64,000 nucleotides of DNA from Cellulomonas flavigena DSM 20109 (GCF_000092865.1 NC_014151.1:2914001-2978000); one strand, 5' to 3'; counted from the first letter of the stretch, positions 1 to 10,288 are shown. Numbers and translations: made by a program. The notes: generated by a model from the sequence alone, not told the origin.

Positions 1-42
1 TACGCGCGGCCCGCGCCCGGGCGCGCGGGTAGCGTGCGAGGC

Positions 43-1029
43 ATGCGATTCGGACTCTTCATCCCCCAGGGCTGGCGGCAGGACCTCACGGGCATCGACG
101 CCCACGACCACTGGCAGGTCATGAACGGCCTGGCGCAGTGGGCGGACCAGGGTGACGCCTTCGAGTCGATCTGGGTCTACGACCACTTCCACGCCGTACC
201 CGAGCCCAACGGCGAGGCCACGCACGAGGCGTGGAGCCTGATCAACGCGTACGCCGCCTCGACGCGGCGTGTGCGTCTCGGCCAGATGTGCACCTGCATG
301 GCGTACCGCAACCCCGCCTACCTGGCGAAGGTCGCCGCGACGGCCGACGTCATCTCGGGCGGCCGCGTCGAGATGGGCATCGGCGCCGGTTGGTACGAGC
401 ACGAGTGGCGCGCGTACGGCTACGGGTTCCCGCGTGCCGGCGAGCGCATCGCGATGCTCGACGAGGGCGTGCAGATCTTCAAGCAGCTGTGGAGCACCGG
501 CACCGCGACGCTCGCCGGCGAGCACTACCAGGTCGACGGCGCGCAGCTGGCACCCCTCCCCCTGCAGCAGGACGGCCCGCCGCTGTGGATCGCGGGCGGC
601 GGCGAGCGGAAGACGCTGCGCATCGCCGCGCAGCACGCGCACTACACCAACTTCGACGGCTCGCCCGAGGGCTTCGCGCACAAGTCCGAGATCCTGCGCG
701 GGCACTGCGAGGCCGTCGGCCGCGACTTCGACGAGATCACGCGCTCGGCCAACTACAACGTCGTCATCGGCCGCACGCAGGCCGACGTCGACGCGCGCCT
801 CGAGTGGATCCACGACCACCTGCGGCAGACGGTGCCCGACAGCGCCGACCGCGAGTTCGCTCAGTGGCCCCAGGGCCCGCTGGTCGGCACGCCGGAGCAG
901 ATCGTCGAGAAGCTGCAGGAGCTGAAGGGCCTCGGCATGACGTACGCGATCACGTACTTCCTGGAGGCCGCCTACGACCGCTCGGGCATCGAGCTGTTCG
1001 CGGACGAGGTCGTCCCCCACCTCCGCTGA
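43..1029 (+). CDS. LLM-family F420/flavin-dependent oxidoreductase
   Basis: Predicted oxidoreductase of the luciferase-like monooxygenase (LLM) superfamily, resembling the Rv1855c-type F420-dependent group. These enzymes transfer hydride using reduced F420 or FMN; the substrate cannot be read from sequence. The 328-aa product has normal TIM-barrel length: MRFGLFIPQGW at the N-terminus, GIGAGWYEHEW at 112-122 and IAGGGERKTLRIAAQHA at 183-199. The ATG at 43 is preferred over GTG at 34 because TAGCGT (30-35) lies 7 nt upstream, as expected for a leaderless transcript. It is a single gene convergent with acpS, separated by a long hairpin. Family assignment is firm, cofactor less so. Confidence 0.85.
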   Translation: MRFGLFIPQGWRQDLTGIDAHDHWQVMNGLAQWADQGDAFESIWVYDHFHAVPEPNGEATHEAWSLINAYAASTRRVRLGQMCTCMAYRNPAYLAKVAATADVISGGRVEMGIGAGWYEHEWRAYGYGFPRAGERIAMLDEGVQIFKQLWSTGTATLAGEHYQVDGAQLAPLPLQQDGPPLWIAGGGERKTLRIAAQHAHYTNFDGSPEGFAHKSEILRGHCEAVGRDFDEITRSANYNVVIGRTQADVDARLEWIHDHLRQTVPDSADREFAQWPQGPLVGTPEQIVEKLQELKGLGMTYAITYFLEAAYDRSGIELFADEVVPHLR

Positions 1030-1044
1030 CCCACCCGGTCCGTG

Positions 1045-1098
1045 GGTGCGTGGGAGTGGTCCGGCCCCACCGACGGTGCCGGACCGCTCCCACGCACC
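1045..1098. terminator. Bidirectional terminator hairpin between convergent genes
   Basis: A 21-bp stem (1045-1065 with 1078-1098, one G-T type mismatch) around a 12-nt loop lies between the end of the LLM oxidoreductase gene and the end of acpS on the opposite strand. There is no U-tract, which is usual in GC-rich actinobacteria. Its place between convergent ends suggests it serves both strands. Confidence 0.75.
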
Positions 1099-1134
1099 AC
1101 CCACCACCGGTGAGACGTCGATCCGGCCCCGCGG

Positions 1135-1488
1135 TCAGTCGCGCTCGGCGACCACCATGGCCGACGCGATCCCCGCGTCGTGCGAGATCGACAGGTGGAA
1201 CCGGTCGACGCCGAGCTCGCGGGCGCGCGCGAGCACGGTGCCGGTCATCTCGACCACGGGCTGCGCACCGACCACCCGGCGCACGGTCGCGTCCTGCCAG
1301 CTCATCCCCGGCGGTGCACCCAGAGCCTTGGCGATCGCCTCCTTCGCGGCGAACCGCGCCGCGAGCGACGCGTCGGGCAGGTCGCGCTCGTCGGGCGTGA
1401 ACAGCCGCGTGCGCAGCGCGGGCACGCGCTCGATCGTCGCCATGAAGCGGGCGACGTCGACGACGTCGATGCCGACGCCGACGATCAC
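1135..1488 (-). CDS. acpS: Holo-[acyl-carrier-protein] synthase
   Basis: Transfers 4-phosphopantetheine from coenzyme A to the serine of acyl carrier protein, activating fatty-acid synthesis in the cytoplasm. The 117-aa protein has the family length and both signature blocks: GIDVVDV at 6-12, with metal-binding Asp8, and [13 protein letters not shown] at 45-57, with Glu50. A GTG start at 1488 is chosen because it begins right at the conserved [10 protein letters not shown] strand; the open frame continues upstream without homology. It lies 46 bp downstream of glmS on the same strand and is probably co-transcribed. coaA, an enzyme of the CoA pathway that supplies its substrate, lies just beyond glmS. 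Confidence 0.93.
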   Translation of the reverse strand: MIVGVGIDVVDVARFMATIERVPALRTRLFTPDERDLPDASLAARFAAKEAIAKALGAPPGMSWQDATVRRVVGAQPVVEMTGTVLARARELGVDRFHLSISHDAGIASAMVVAERD

Positions 1489-1534
1489 GCGGTACCGCCC
1501 GCGAGCGCGTGCGGCCCGCCGGCGGACCGGCGCG

Positions 1535-3391
1535 TCACTCGACCGTGACGGACTTCGCGAGGTTGCGCGGCTGGTCGACGTCCAGACCCTTGGCGTGCGC
1601 GAGCTCGGAGGCGAAGATCTGCAGCGGCACGACGGCCAGCAGGGGCGCGAGCAGCGTGGCCGTCTGCGGCACGAAGAACACCTCGTCGGCGTACGGCACC
1701 ACGGCCTCGTCCCCGACCTCGGCGACCACGAGCGTGCGCGCGCCGCGCGCACGGATCTCCTGGATGTTCGACACGACCTTGGAGTGCAGCGAGTCACGGC
1801 CGCGCGGCGACGGGACGATGACGAACACCGGCTGCCCCGGCTCGATCAGCGCGATCGGGCCGTGCTTGAGCTCGCCGGCCGCGAAGCCCTCGGCGTGGAT
1901 GTACGCGAGCTCCTTGAGCTTGAGCGCGCCCTCGAGAGCCACCGGGAACCCGACGTGCCGGCCCAGGAAGAGCACGGACGGCGTGTCCGCCATCCACCGC
2001 GCGATCTCCCGGACGCGCCCGGCACGGTCGAGCACCTCCTGGATCTTGTCGGGGATCTCGCGCAGCTGGTCGAGCGTCGCGGCGATCTCGTCGGGGAACT
2101 TGTTGCCCCGCAGCTGCGCGAGGTACAGGCCCAGCAGGTAGGCGGCGGTGAGCTGCGACAGGAACGCCTTGGTCGAGGCCACCGCGATCTCGGGACCGGC
2201 GTGCGTGTACAGCACGGCGTCGGCCTCCCGCGGGATCGTCGAACCGTGGGTGTTGACGATCGCCAGTGTCGTGGCGCCCTGCTCGCGGGCGTGGCGCACC
2301 GCCATGAGGGTGTCCATCGTCTCGCCCGACTGCGAGACGGCCACCACCAGCGTGCGCTCGTCGACGACGGGGTCGCGGTAGCGGAACTCGTGGGCGAGCT
2401 CGACCTCCACCGGGATGCGACACCAGTGCTCGATGGCGTACTTGGCGACGTGCCCGGCGTACGCCGCGGTGCCGCAGGCGACGACGACGATCTTGTCGAC
2501 GGCGCGCAGCACGGCCTCGTCGATGCGCATCTCGTCGAGCACGAGCCTGCCCGACAGGTCGAGCCGGCCCAGCAGCGTGTCGGAGACGGCGTGCGGCTGG
2601 TCGTGGATCTCCTTCTCCATGAAGGAGCGGAAGCCGCCCTTCTCGGCGGCGGCGGTGTCCCAGTCGACCGTGAACGGCTTCGCCGCGACCGGCGTGCCCT
2701 CGAGGTCGGTGACCGTGACCGAGGTCGGCGTGATCGTCACGACCTGGTCCTGGCCCAGCTCGAGCGCCTCGCGCGTCGAGCCGATGAACGCCGCGACGTC
2801 CGACCCGAGGAAGTTCTCGCCGTCCCCCAGGCCGACGACGAGCGGCGAGTCGTGGCGCGCGCCCACGACCGTGTCCGGCGCGTCCGCGTGCACGGCGAGG
2901 AGCGTGAACGTGCCCTCGAGGCGACGCGAGACGGACGCGAGCGCAGCCGCGAGGTCCTTCGACTCGTCGTACGCGCGGGCCACGAGGTGCGCGACGACCT
3001 CGGTGTCCGTCTCGGAGAGGAACTCGGCGCCAGCGGCCACGAGCTCGGCCTTCAGCGGCGCGAAGTTCTCCACGATGCCGTTGTGGATGACCGCGACGCG
3101 GCCCGCGACGTGCGGGTGCGCGTTCGCGTCGGTCGGGCCGCCGTGCGTCGCCCAGCGCGTGTGGCCGATCGCGGCCGTCGCGCTCGGCAGCGGGTGGGCC
3201 GCGACCTCCTCGACGAGGTTGGCGAGCTTGCCGGCCTTCTTGGCGGTCGCGAGCTCCCCACCGGGGACCACCAGCGCGACACCGGCCGAGTCGTACCCGC
3301 GGTACTCCAACCGCCGCAGACCCTCGAGCACGACGTCCAGAGGACGCCCGCTCGGACCCGCGCTGCCCACGTACCCGACGATTCCGCACAT
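1535..3391 (-). CDS. glmS: Glutamine--fructose-6-phosphate aminotransferase (isomerizing)
   Basis: Makes glucosamine-6-phosphate from fructose-6-phosphate and glutamine, the first step of UDP-GlcNAc synthesis for peptidoglycan. The 618-aa protein has an N-terminal glutaminase domain starting MCGIVGYVG, with nucleophile Cys2 exposed after Met removal and HTRWATHG, followed by two SIS sugar-isomerase domains ([17 protein letters not shown]) and the C-terminal [11 protein letters not shown] tail. The ATG at 3391 is fixed by the required Cys2. TAGGAT (3399-3404) lies 7 nt upstream, so the mRNA may be leaderless and would carry no 5' glmS ribozyme. Divergent from coaA; followed by acpS. Confidence 0.97.
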   Translation of the reverse strand: MCGIVGYVGSAGPSGRPLDVVLEGLRRLEYRGYDSAGVALVVPGGELATAKKAGKLANLVEEVAAHPLPSATAAIGHTRWATHGGPTDANAHPHVAGRVAVIHNGIVENFAPLKAELVAAGAEFLSETDTEVVAHLVARAYDESKDLAAALASVSRRLEGTFTLLAVHADAPDTVVGARHDSPLVVGLGDGENFLGSDVAAFIGSTREALELGQDQVVTITPTSVTVTDLEGTPVAAKPFTVDWDTAAAEKGGFRSFMEKEIHDQPHAVSDTLLGRLDLSGRLVLDEMRIDEAVLRAVDKIVVVACGTAAYAGHVAKYAIEHWCRIPVEVELAHEFRYRDPVVDERTLVVAVSQSGETMDTLMAVRHAREQGATTLAIVNTHGSTIPREADAVLYTHAGPEIAVASTKAFLSQLTAAYLLGLYLAQLRGNKFPDEIAATLDQLREIPDKIQEVLDRAGRVREIARWMADTPSVLFLGRHVGFPVALEGALKLKELAYIHAEGFAAGELKHGPIALIEPGQPVFVIVPSPRGRDSLHSKVVSNIQEIRARGARTLVVAEVGDEAVVPYADEVFFVPQTATLLAPLLAVVPLQIFASELAHAKGLDVDQPRNLAKSVTVE

Positions 3392-3398
3392 GCTCGCG

Positions 3399-3404
3399 AT
3401 CCTA
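3399..3404 (-). promoter_or_regulatory. -10 element of glmS, leaderless arrangement
   Basis: On the minus strand TAGGAT ends 7 nt before the glmS ATG, placing the expected transcription start at or next to the start codon. No convincing -35 hexamer is visible. The start-codon spacing is the main support. Confidence 0.5.
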
Positions 3405-3476
3405 ACCGTCGGGACGCCGGGGAACGCCGCGGCCCGTCGTGACGCCGCACACCGCGCGGTGCGCGAGAATCGTGCG

Positions 3477-4424
3477 GTGCCGTCCCTGGTCCCCGCCACG
3501 CCCTACGTCGACCTCGACCGCGAGGCGTGGACCCGGTTGTCCGCCTCGACACCGCTGCCGCTCACCGATGCGGACGTGGCGCGGCTGCGCGGCCTCGGCG
3601 ACCCGATCGACCTCGCCGAGGTCGACGCGATCTACCGCCCGCTGTCCCGCCTGCTCGACCTGTACATCCAGGCGACGCGCGGTCTGCACCACGCGACGAG
3701 CACGTTCCTGCGGGAGGACGTCGGGCGTACGCCCTTCGTCATCGGCGTGGCCGGGTCGGTCGCGGTCGGCAAGTCGACGACCGCGCGCCTGCTGCGCGAG
3801 CTGATGGCCCGCTGGCCGGCGACACCGCACGTCGAGCTCGTGACGACCGACGGGTTCCTGCACCCCAACGCCGAGCTCGAGCGTCGCGGCCTGCTGCAGC
3901 GCAAGGGCTTCCCCGAGTCGTACGACCGGCGTGCGCTGCTGCGCTTCGTGTCGAAGGTCAAGGCGGGCCGGCGCGAGGTCACGGTCCCGGTGTACGACCA
4001 CCTGACGTACGACATCGTCCCGGGTGCGCACGTCGTGGTGCGCCAGCCCGACGTGCTCATCGTCGAGGGCCTCAACGTGCTGCAGCCGGCGCGACCGACG
4101 CTCGAGGGCACCTCGAACCTCGCCCTGAGCGACTTCTTCGACTTCTCGATCTACGTGGACGCACGGACCTCCGACGTCAAGCAGTGGTACGTCGACCGCT
4201 TCCTGTCGCTGCGTCAGACCGCGTTCGCACGGTCCGAGTCGTACTTCCACCGGTACGCGTCGCTGTCGGACGACGAGGCGGTCGCCCGTGCCGAGAGCAT
4301 CTGGGACACCATCAACGCCCCGAACCTCGAGGAGAACATCCTCCCGACGCGCAGCCGCGCGACGCTCGTGCTGACCAAGGGGCCGGACCACTCCGTGCAG
4401 CGCGTCCGCCTGCGCAAGATCTGA
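3477..4424 (+). CDS. coaA: Pantothenate kinase, type I
   Basis: Phosphorylates pantothenate with ATP, the committed step of coenzyme A synthesis. The 315-aa length matches CoaA. The P-loop GSVAVGKST is near residues 93-101. [18 protein letters not shown] and IVEGLNVLQ follow, and the C-terminal half carries the usual [10 protein letters not shown] and [12 protein letters not shown] stretches. The GTG at 3477 is chosen because homology begins directly after it; GAGAAT, 6 nt upstream, is a poor -10-like hexamer. Divergent from glmS, with start codons 85 bp apart, and convergent with the lipoprotein gene 17 bp downstream. Confidence 0.95.
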   Translation: MPSLVPATPYVDLDREAWTRLSASTPLPLTDADVARLRGLGDPIDLAEVDAIYRPLSRLLDLYIQATRGLHHATSTFLREDVGRTPFVIGVAGSVAVGKSTTARLLRELMARWPATPHVELVTTDGFLHPNAELERRGLLQRKGFPESYDRRALLRFVSKVKAGRREVTVPVYDHLTYDIVPGAHVVVRQPDVLIVEGLNVLQPARPTLEGTSNLALSDFFDFSIYVDARTSDVKQWYVDRFLSLRQTAFARSESYFHRYASLSDDEAVARAESIWDTINAPNLEENILPTRSRATLVLTKGPDHSVQRVRLRKI

Positions 4425-4441
4425 GCCGCGGGCCGCCGCCG

Positions 4442-5020
4442 TCAGGGCGTGGTGGGCGTGGTCTCCTGCGCGAGGGGCGGCACGGTGACCGGCTGCACGA
4501 GCTCGACGGGGTGCTCCGTGCGGTGGACGACGTCGAGCCCGCCGAGCGCCGCCGCGACGCCCTCGCTGCCGCACGCGGCCTCGCGCGGCAGCAGCACGGC
4601 CTCGCCCCACGCGTCGACGAGCCAGACCTGCGGCACGACTCCGGGCTCGCAGACCCCCGGGGCCGGCGTGCGGGTCACGAGGTCGACGACCGGGTCGAGG
4701 TCTCCCTCGAGCCGGGTGGCGGTGACGGCCCACCACCGCCCCGAGGAGTCGCGCAGGGTCTCACCGCGGTCGCACACGAGGGCGGCCTCGGCGACGAAGT
4801 CGCCGGGCGGCAGACCCCGGGTGGCGGTCACGTCGGGTGCGTCGGCGCTCAGCGACCGGTCGAGCGTGAGGCCGAGCGCGTCGAGGACGTCGGCGTCGAG
4901 GCACGTCGCGTCCGTGCGGACCTCGGCCGTGCGCACGGGCTGCGCCGCGACGGTCTGGCCGCAGCCGGCGAGCGCGAGCACGGCGAGCGCCACCGCCGCA
5001 CGTCCCGCCGCTGCCCGCAC
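4442..5020 (-). CDS. Putative lipoprotein of unknown function
   Basis: Not recognised as a named family. The 192-aa product starts with a short basic stretch and a hydrophobic segment ending in the lipobox LALAGC, so Cys20 should be lipidated and the protein anchored outside the membrane. The mature part contains several cysteines (in CLDAD, LVCDRG, VCEPG and AACGS) that could form disulfides. GTG at 5020 is preferred over GTG at 5032 because GGAGG sits 5 nt upstream of it. It is convergent with coaA and downstream of the dedA-like gene on the same strand, with no clear functional link. Confidence 0.7.
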   Translation of the reverse strand: MRAAAGRAAVALAVLALAGCGQTVAAQPVRTAEVRTDATCLDADVLDALGLTLDRSLSADAPDVTATRGLPPGDFVAEAALVCDRGETLRDSSGRWWAVTATRLEGDLDPVVDLVTRTPAPGVCEPGVVPQVWLVDAWGEAVLLPREAACGSEGVAAALGGLDVVHRTEHPVELVQPVTVPPLAQETTPTTP

Positions 5021-5232
5021 GTCGACCTCCACCGTCCCGTCCCCGCGCGCACGCCCGACGGACCCCCGCTGCACGCGGAGGCCTCGCGGTCGGCGGGGAG
5101 GGCGACGTCCACGTCACCCTGGTGCGAGCGTAGGTCGCGCCGCACGCGCCGGCGCCCCCGTGCACCAGGTCGATACCGGATCGTTGTCACACGGTGGGTT
5201 TCGTGAGGTCATCGTGACCTCCGACAGTGCGG

Positions 5233-5919
5233 TCAGGCCGCCGGGGCCTCTCCCTCGTCGGCGGCGACCCGGACACCCGGCACCAGGACCGGCTGCGCCT
5301 CGGCCGCGGGCGCGCCGGGCGCGGCCGGCGCCTCGATCCGCAACCAACGTCGCAGCACCCAGTCGACGACCAGCCCGATGACGAACCCGCCGACCACCCC
5401 GGCGACCACGCCGACGACCGGCGAGTGCCCCAGGACGGTGCCGGTCCCGATGCCGATGAGCGTCGAGTAGCACGCCCACGTCACCGCGGCGACAGCGGTC
5501 AGCCCGACGAACCGGCGCCGGGAGAAGCCCAGCGCGCCCGCCGTCATGTTGACCGCGACCCGACCGACCGGGATGTAGCGCGCCGCGATGATGAACGCCG
5601 CCCCGCGGTCGCGAAGCGCGCGCTCCGCCCAGTCGAGCAGGGCCTGACCGCGCCGGCCGCGGAACCCGCGCAGCTCGCGGATGCGCACCGCGCGGCCGAT
5701 CTGGAAGGCGACCTGGTCACCCGTGAAGGCCCCGAGGGCCGCGACGACGACCACGGCCCACAGCACCGGGCTGCCGGTCGAGGTCGACAACGACGCGAGC
5801 GCGATGACGAGGGACTCGCTGGGGACGGGAGGGAAGAACCCGTCGACCGTCGCGAACCCGAACAGCGCCGCGAAGACCCACGGCGACGCCGCGAGATCGA
5901 GTGCCCACTGCTCGAGCAC
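5233..5919 (-). CDS. DedA family membrane protein
   Basis: Polytopic inner-membrane protein of the DedA (VTT/SNARE-associated) family; characterised members move undecaprenyl phosphate or phospholipids and affect membrane-potential homeostasis. The 228-aa sequence has the family core: FFPPVPSES near the N-terminus, GDQVAFQIGR, the amphipathic FIIAARYIPVGRVAVNMTAG block with the conserved arginines, and C-terminal membrane segments ending in WVLRRWL. An Ala/Pro-rich tail follows. GTG at 5919 is chosen for GGGAGGG 4-5 nt upstream. Substrate cannot be assigned. Confidence 0.85.
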   Translation of the reverse strand: MLEQWALDLAASPWVFAALFGFATVDGFFPPVPSESLVIALASLSTSTGSPVLWAVVVVAALGAFTGDQVAFQIGRAVRIRELRGFRGRRGQALLDWAERALRDRGAAFIIAARYIPVGRVAVNMTAGALGFSRRRFVGLTAVAAVTWACYSTLIGIGTGTVLGHSPVVGVVAGVVGGFVIGLVVDWVLRRWLRIEAPAAPGAPAAEAQPVLVPGVRVAADEGEAPAA

Positions 5920-6013
5920 GTGCCCTCCCCTCGTCGCGCCCACCACCGCAGGAGGCCGACGTGACCCACGTTAGGTGCGCAGCACGCCCGTGCACATGGG
6001 GTATTCCCCCGAA

Positions 6014-6808
6014 TCAGCCCTGAGCGGAGCGGATCTCGTCCCTCAGGACGGGCGCGGCAGGGCCGGACTCCCCCCGGGGGTGGAGGTACCGCTCGACGAA
6101 CGCGCGCAGCACCGCGGGCACCGTGCGCACGCCGCTGCCGCGCGCGTCCGCCACGACCTGCGCCGCCTCGTCGGGCGCGAAGTAGCCGGCGTACCGGTAC
6201 GCCTCGACGCGCGTCGCGAGGCCGTCGGCGTCGAGCTCGGGGTGGAACTGCGTCGCATAGACGTGACGCCCGACCCGGAACGCCTGCACCGGGGCCGTCG
6301 CGGAGCTCGCCAGCAGCACCGCGCCGGGGGGCAGCGCGCTCAGCCCCTCCTTGTGCCCCACGAACACGTCGAAGCGCGGCGGTGCCACCCCCAGGACGGG
6401 ATCGGCCCGCCCTGCTGCCGTCAGCTCGACGGTGACGGCACCGACGGGCTCCGGGTGGGCGCGGTCGACCACGCCCCCCTGGTGCCGACCGAGCGTGCCG
6501 ATCCCGTAGCAGGCGCCGAAGAACGGGACGTCCGCCGGGACCACGGCGTCGAGGAGCCGCGACAGGTCCGCCTCGACACGGCGCTGCACGGCCGACTTGG
6601 CGTCCTCGGGGTCGCTCACGCAGAACGGCCCGCCGCCCAGGATGACGCCCGACCAGGGGTCGAGGTCGACGTCCCCGAGCGGACGCGCCTCGAGCCGCAC
6701 ACGGTGCAGCATCGCCTCGTCCAGGCCCGTGCAGCGCAGCATCGCCGCGTACTCGTCGTCCGCGGGAGCGTCCTCCGGGCGGACGCCCAGGAACAGGAAC
6801 GGCCGCAT
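6014..6808 (-). CDS. Class I glutamine amidotransferase-like protein
   Basis: Stand-alone class I glutamine amidotransferase resembling GMP-synthase-type glutaminase domains. The triad is intact: Cys100 in FFGACYGIGTLG, and His189 and Glu191 in TQFHPELD. At 264 aa it has no fused synthetase domain, so either a partner accepts the ammonia or it acts as a gamma-glutamyl hydrolase; neither can be decided here. Its start overlaps the stop of def: the minus strand reads GTGATG, so GTG at 6811 is also possible, with GGGGAGGAGG upstream of both. Translational coupling to def is likely, although the two functions are unrelated. Confidence 0.75.
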   Translation of the reverse strand: MRPFLFLGVRPEDAPADDEYAAMLRCTGLDEAMLHRVRLEARPLGDVDLDPWSGVILGGGPFCVSDPEDAKSAVQRRVEADLSRLLDAVVPADVPFFGACYGIGTLGRHQGGVVDRAHPEPVGAVTVELTAAGRADPVLGVAPPRFDVFVGHKEGLSALPPGAVLLASSATAPVQAFRVGRHVYATQFHPELDADGLATRVEAYRYAGYFAPDEAAQVVADARGSGVRTVPAVLRAFVERYLHPRGESGPAAPVLRDEIRSAQG

Positions 6809-7500
6809 CACGCCTCCTCCCCGGCACCTCCTCGTGCCGTGCGCGGCAGGTCGAAGCCGAGCGCCCGCGCCGCCTCGCGCGGGACCGGCTCCGCACCCCA
6901 GTGTGCCCCCCAGGCGTCCGTCGCGGACAGCGAACGGGTCAGCGCGCGGTCGAGGTACAGCGTGCCGTGCAGATGGTCCGTCTCGTGCTGGACGATCCGC
7001 GCAGGCCAGCCCGTGACGACCTCGTCGAGCGTCGCTCCCGTCTCGTCGAGGCCCGTGAGGTGCACCGCGCGCTGCCGGGGCACGACCGCCTGGTACCCCT
7101 CGACGCTCAGGCAGCCCTCGTAGAACGCCACCAGCTCGTCCCCGGCCGGCGCGTACGTCGGGTTGACGAGGACGCGGTAGGGCAGCACGGGACGCTCGCG
7201 CACCCGCGCCGCCTCGCCGTCGCCCGTTCCGGGGTCCTCGACCACCGCGAGCGCGAGCGGCAGCCCGATCTGCGGGGCCGCGAGCCCGACCCCCGGGGCG
7301 GCCCGCATCGTGCGGTGCAGGAGCGCCAGGAGCTCGGTGAGCTCGGCGTCGTCGACCTGCCCGTCGTACGGTCGCGCCATCGCGCGCAGCACCGGGTGCC
7401 CGGCCTGCACGATGGGCGCGACCGCGTCGGGCCCCGCGGCGCGCGCCGCGTCGAGCGTGCGGCGCACGAGGTCCTGCACGACCTGGTCGACGTCGGTCAT
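6808..7500 (-). CDS. def: Peptide deformylase
   Basis: Removes the formyl group from the N-terminal methionine of new proteins, ahead of methionine aminopeptidase. All three metalloenzyme motifs are present: GVGLAAPQIG at 70-79, EGCLS at 128-132 (Cys130 metal ligand) and HETDH at 172-176 (two His ligands and catalytic Glu). At 230 aa it is longer than the common ~180-aa enzymes through an N-terminal helix region and a basic C-terminal tail, as in many actinobacteria. It is 48 bp downstream of glmM and overlaps the amidotransferase gene, so these three form one transcription unit. Confidence 0.95.
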   Translation of the reverse strand: MTDVDQVVQDLVRRTLDAARAAGPDAVAPIVQAGHPVLRAMARPYDGQVDDAELTELLALLHRTMRAAPGVGLAAPQIGLPLALAVVEDPGTGDGEAARVRERPVLPYRVLVNPTYAPAGDELVAFYEGCLSVEGYQAVVPRQRAVHLTGLDETGATLDEVVTGWPARIVQHETDHLHGTLYLDRALTRSLSATDAWGAHWGAEPVPREAARALGFDLPRTARGGAGEEA

Positions 7501-7548
7501 CGTGTCTCCTCCCGGACGCCCCGGACCCCCGGCCCGGGTGCTGCGGCC

Positions 7549-8895
7549 CTACAGCGCGAGGCGCTCCCGCACGACGTCGGCCAGGCCCTGCGCGACCCGG
7601 TCGGCCTCGTCCTGCGTCGCGGCCTCGACCATGACGCGCACGAGCGGCTCGGTGCCGGAGGGACGCAGCAGCACGCGTCCGGTCTCCCCGAGCCCGGCCT
7701 CCGCGGCCGCGACGGCCTCCACCAGGACCGGGTCGTCCGTGCGGGTGCGGTCGACCCCCGGCACGTTGACGAGGATCTGCGGCAGTCGGCGCACGATCCC
7801 CGCGAGCTCGGCGAGCGGGCGACCGGTCTCCACGACGCGCGCCGCGAGGTGCAGCGCCGTGAGCAGGCCGTCACCGGTCGTCGCGTGCTCGGACATGATG
7901 ATGTGGCCGGACTGCTCGCCGCCCAGGCCGTACCCGCCGGCGCGCATCGCCTCGAGCACGTAGCGGTCGCCGACGCCCGTCTCGACGGTGGCGATGCCCG
8001 CGTCGCGCATCGCCAGACGCAGGCCGAGGTTGCTCATCACGGTCGTCACGAGCGTCTTGTGCGGCAGCTCACCGCGCTCGTGCAGCGCGACGGCGAGCAC
8101 GCCCATGATCTGGTCACCGTCGACGAGGCTGCCGCTCGCGTCGACCGCGAGGCAACGGTCCGCGTCCCCGTCGAGCGCGACGCCGAGGTCGGCGCGCGCC
8201 GCGACGACCGCGGCCTGGAGCTGCTCGGGGTGCGTCGAGCCGCACGCCTCGTTGATGTTGCGCCCGTCGGGCGACGCGTTGATGACGACGACGTCCGCCC
8301 CGGCCTCGCGCAGCGCCACGGGCCCGACCTCGCTGGCCGCGCCGTTCGCGCAGTCCACGACGATGCGCAAGCCCTCGAGCCGCGTGCCGATCGTGCCGAC
8401 GAGGTGGTCGACGTACTGCTGGCCGGCCAGGGCCACGTCCGTGCGGATGCGTCCGACGTCGGCGCCGAGTGGTCGCTCCCAGTCCTCGCCGAGCCGTGCC
8501 TCGATGGCCGCCTCGACGTCGTCGTCGAGCTTCTGGCCGCCGCGGGCGAGGAACTTGATGCCGTTGTCCGGCATGGGGTTGTGCGACGCGGACAGCACGA
8601 CGCCGATGTCGACGCCGCGTGCCGCGGTGAGGTAGGCGACGGCGGGCGTCGGCAGCACCCCGACGTTGTCGACGTCCACACCCGCGGACGCGAGGCCCGC
8701 GGCCACGGCCGCCGACAGGAACTCGCCCGACGCGCGCGGATCGCGTCCGACGATCGCACGCGGGCGGTGCCCCGCGAAGTCGCCCCGTGAGGCCAGCACG
8801 TGCGCCGCGGCGACGGACACGTCGAGCGCGACCTCCGCCGTGACGTCCCGGTTCGCCAGGCCGCGCACCCCGTCGGTCCCGAACAGTCGACCCAT
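7549..8895 (-). CDS. glmM: Phosphoglucosamine mutase
   Basis: Converts glucosamine-6-phosphate to glucosamine-1-phosphate, the step after GlmS on the way to UDP-GlcNAc. The 448-aa protein has the GlmM start [12 protein letters not shown], the active-site loop [11 protein letters not shown] with phosphoserine Ser104, the Mg loop ALDGDADR, the sugar loop GGEQSGH and the phosphate-binding loop RPSGTEP. ATG at 8895 begins exactly at the conserved N-terminus. It lies downstream of rplM-rpsI beyond a terminator-like hairpin, with about 165 bp of leader in which no promoter is obvious. Confidence 0.97.
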   Translation of the reverse strand: MGRLFGTDGVRGLANRDVTAEVALDVSVAAAHVLASRGDFAGHRPRAIVGRDPRASGEFLSAAVAAGLASAGVDVDNVGVLPTPAVAYLTAARGVDIGVVLSASHNPMPDNGIKFLARGGQKLDDDVEAAIEARLGEDWERPLGADVGRIRTDVALAGQQYVDHLVGTIGTRLEGLRIVVDCANGAASEVGPVALREAGADVVVINASPDGRNINEACGSTHPEQLQAAVVAARADLGVALDGDADRCLAVDASGSLVDGDQIMGVLAVALHERGELPHKTLVTTVMSNLGLRLAMRDAGIATVETGVGDRYVLEAMRAGGYGLGGEQSGHIIMSEHATTGDGLLTALHLAARVVETGRPLAELAGIVRRLPQILVNVPGVDRTRTDDPVLVEAVAAAEAGLGETGRVLLRPSGTEPLVRVMVEAATQDEADRVAQGLADVVRERLAL

Positions 8896-9062
8896 CCTGC
8901 GACTCCTTCGTCCCGCCGGCCCCGCACCGCCCCCCTCCGGGACGCCGGGCCGGCCCTGTCCTGTGATCATCTGCCGAGGGCGGCACGTCGGCGCGGCGAC
9001 ACCGCGGCACGACGCGGGCGGGCCGACACTGCGGTACGGCGAGCGCCCGTGGCCCGGCATGC

Positions 9063-9100
9063 CGATGGCCCCGGCGGTCTGTCGACCGCCGAGGCCATCG
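9063..9100 (-). terminator. Terminator of rplM-rpsI
   Basis: A 17-bp stem (9063-9079 with 9084-9100, one mismatch) closed by a 4-nt loop starts 16 bp after the rpsI stop. There is no U-tract. Its position directly after the last gene of the rplM-rpsI unit supports termination or attenuation before glmM. Confidence 0.7.
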
Positions 9101-9115
9101 GGCCGCAGCGCTGGG

Positions 9116-9604
9116 TCAGCGCTTCGAGTACTGCGGCGCCTTGCGGGCCTTCTTGAGACCCGCCTTCTTGCGCTCGACGACGCGGGCGTCACGCGTGAGG
9201 AAGCCGGCCTTCTTGAGCGCCGGGCGGTTGTTCTCGGCATCGATCGCGTTGAGCGCGCGGGCGATGCCCAGGCGCAGCGCGCCGGCCTGGCCGGAGACGC
9301 CACCACCCGTGATGCGCGCGACGACGTCGAAGCGACCCTCGACGTCCACGAGCTTCAGCGGGGAGTTGACGAGCTGCTGGTGCACCTTGTTCGGGAAGTA
9401 GTCCTCGAGGGTGCGGCCGTTGATCTTCCACTGGCCGGTGCCGGGCACCAGGCGGACGCGGGCGACCGCCTCCTTGCGACGGCCGAGCGCCTGGCCCGGG
9501 GCCGTCAGCGACTGGCCACGGCCGGTCGGCGCAGCGGTCTCGGAGGTGTAGCTGGTGGGCGTGTCGTCGCCCTCGTAGTCGGTCTCGACGGTGGTCTGAG
9601 CCAC
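9116..9604 (-). CDS. rpsI: 30S ribosomal protein S9
   Basis: Small-subunit protein whose C-terminal tail reaches the P-site tRNA. The 162-aa product has the conserved core from [15 protein letters not shown] through [18 protein letters not shown] to the basic end RKAPQYSKR. The first 40 or so residues are an acidic, Thr/Ser-rich extension common in actinobacterial S9 and unrelated to the fold. It follows rplM by 44 bp, the conserved L13-S9 pair. Confidence 0.98.
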   Translation of the reverse strand: MAQTTVETDYEGDDTPTSYTSETAAPTGRGQSLTAPGQALGRRKEAVARVRLVPGTGQWKINGRTLEDYFPNKVHQQLVNSPLKLVDVEGRFDVVARITGGGVSGQAGALRLGIARALNAIDAENNRPALKKAGFLTRDARVVERKKAGLKKARKAPQYSKR

Positions 9605-9648
9605 GGGATCCTCGCGTTCTGGGTTTCTTCGCCGCAGCAGCCGGGGGC

Positions 9649-10092
9649 TTACTGCGCCACCTGGGTGAGCTCGAACGGCTTCGGCTGCTGGGCCGCGTGC
9701 GGGTGCTCCGCACCGCGGTAGACCTTGAGCTTGCTGAGCTGTCCACGACCGAGGGTCGTGTGGGGCAGCATGCCGCGGACGGCCTTCTCGATGGCCCGCT
9801 CGGGGTGCTTCTCGAGGAGGTCGGCGTAGCGGGTCGCCCGCAGACCACCCGGGTAGCCGGAGTGGCGGTAGGCGAGCTTGGTCTCGCGCTTGTTGCCGGT
9901 GAGCGCGACCTTCTCCGCGTTGATGACGATGACGAAGTCGCCGCCGTCGACGTGGGGAGCGAAGGTCGCCTTGTGCTTGCCGCGCAGCAGCGTGGCCACG
10001 TGGCTGGCCAGGCGGCCGAGCACGACGTCGGTCGCGTCGATGACGTACCAGTTCCGCTCGACGTCGCCGGGCTTCGGGGTGTACGTGCGCAC
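9649..10092 (-). CDS. rplM: 50S ribosomal protein L13
   Basis: Early-assembly large-subunit protein. The 147-aa length and the [16 protein letters not shown] opening, [17 protein letters not shown] and the HPHAAQQP C-terminal block are typical. GTG at 10092 is taken as the start because the family begins [10 protein letters not shown]; the open frame continues into the leader. First gene of the rplM-rpsI unit, with its promoter near 10260-10288 and a leader of about 160 nt that contains an imperfect hairpin around 10195-10225. Confidence 0.97.
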   Translation of the reverse strand: MRTYTPKPGDVERNWYVIDATDVVLGRLASHVATLLRGKHKATFAPHVDGGDFVIVINAEKVALTGNKRETKLAYRHSGYPGGLRATRYADLLEKHPERAIEKAVRGMLPHTTLGRGQLSKLKVYRGAEHPHAAQQPKPFELTQVAQ

Positions 10093-10259
10093 GGGTGCCT
10101 CTGTCTCGTGATGCGTGTCATGGTCGGGCGCACGGGGGCGCCGACCGAGGATGGCTGCCGGAGCATCCCGCCCGGCGAGTGGGATCGCACCAGGACGGCC
10201 ATCGGCACCCGGTGGTGAGAAGCCACCGGTGCGCGACAGGGGACGCACAACGACGCACC

Positions 10260-10288
10260 AGAGTACCCGGCGCCGCACCGGCAGGCAA
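10260..10288 (-). promoter_or_regulatory. Promoter of rplM-rpsI
   Basis: On the minus strand TTGCCT (10283-10288) and TACTCT (10260-10265) are separated by exactly 17 nt, a good housekeeping-sigma match. It lies about 165 bp upstream of the rplM start, giving a structured leader that could carry autoregulation. Confidence 0.65.
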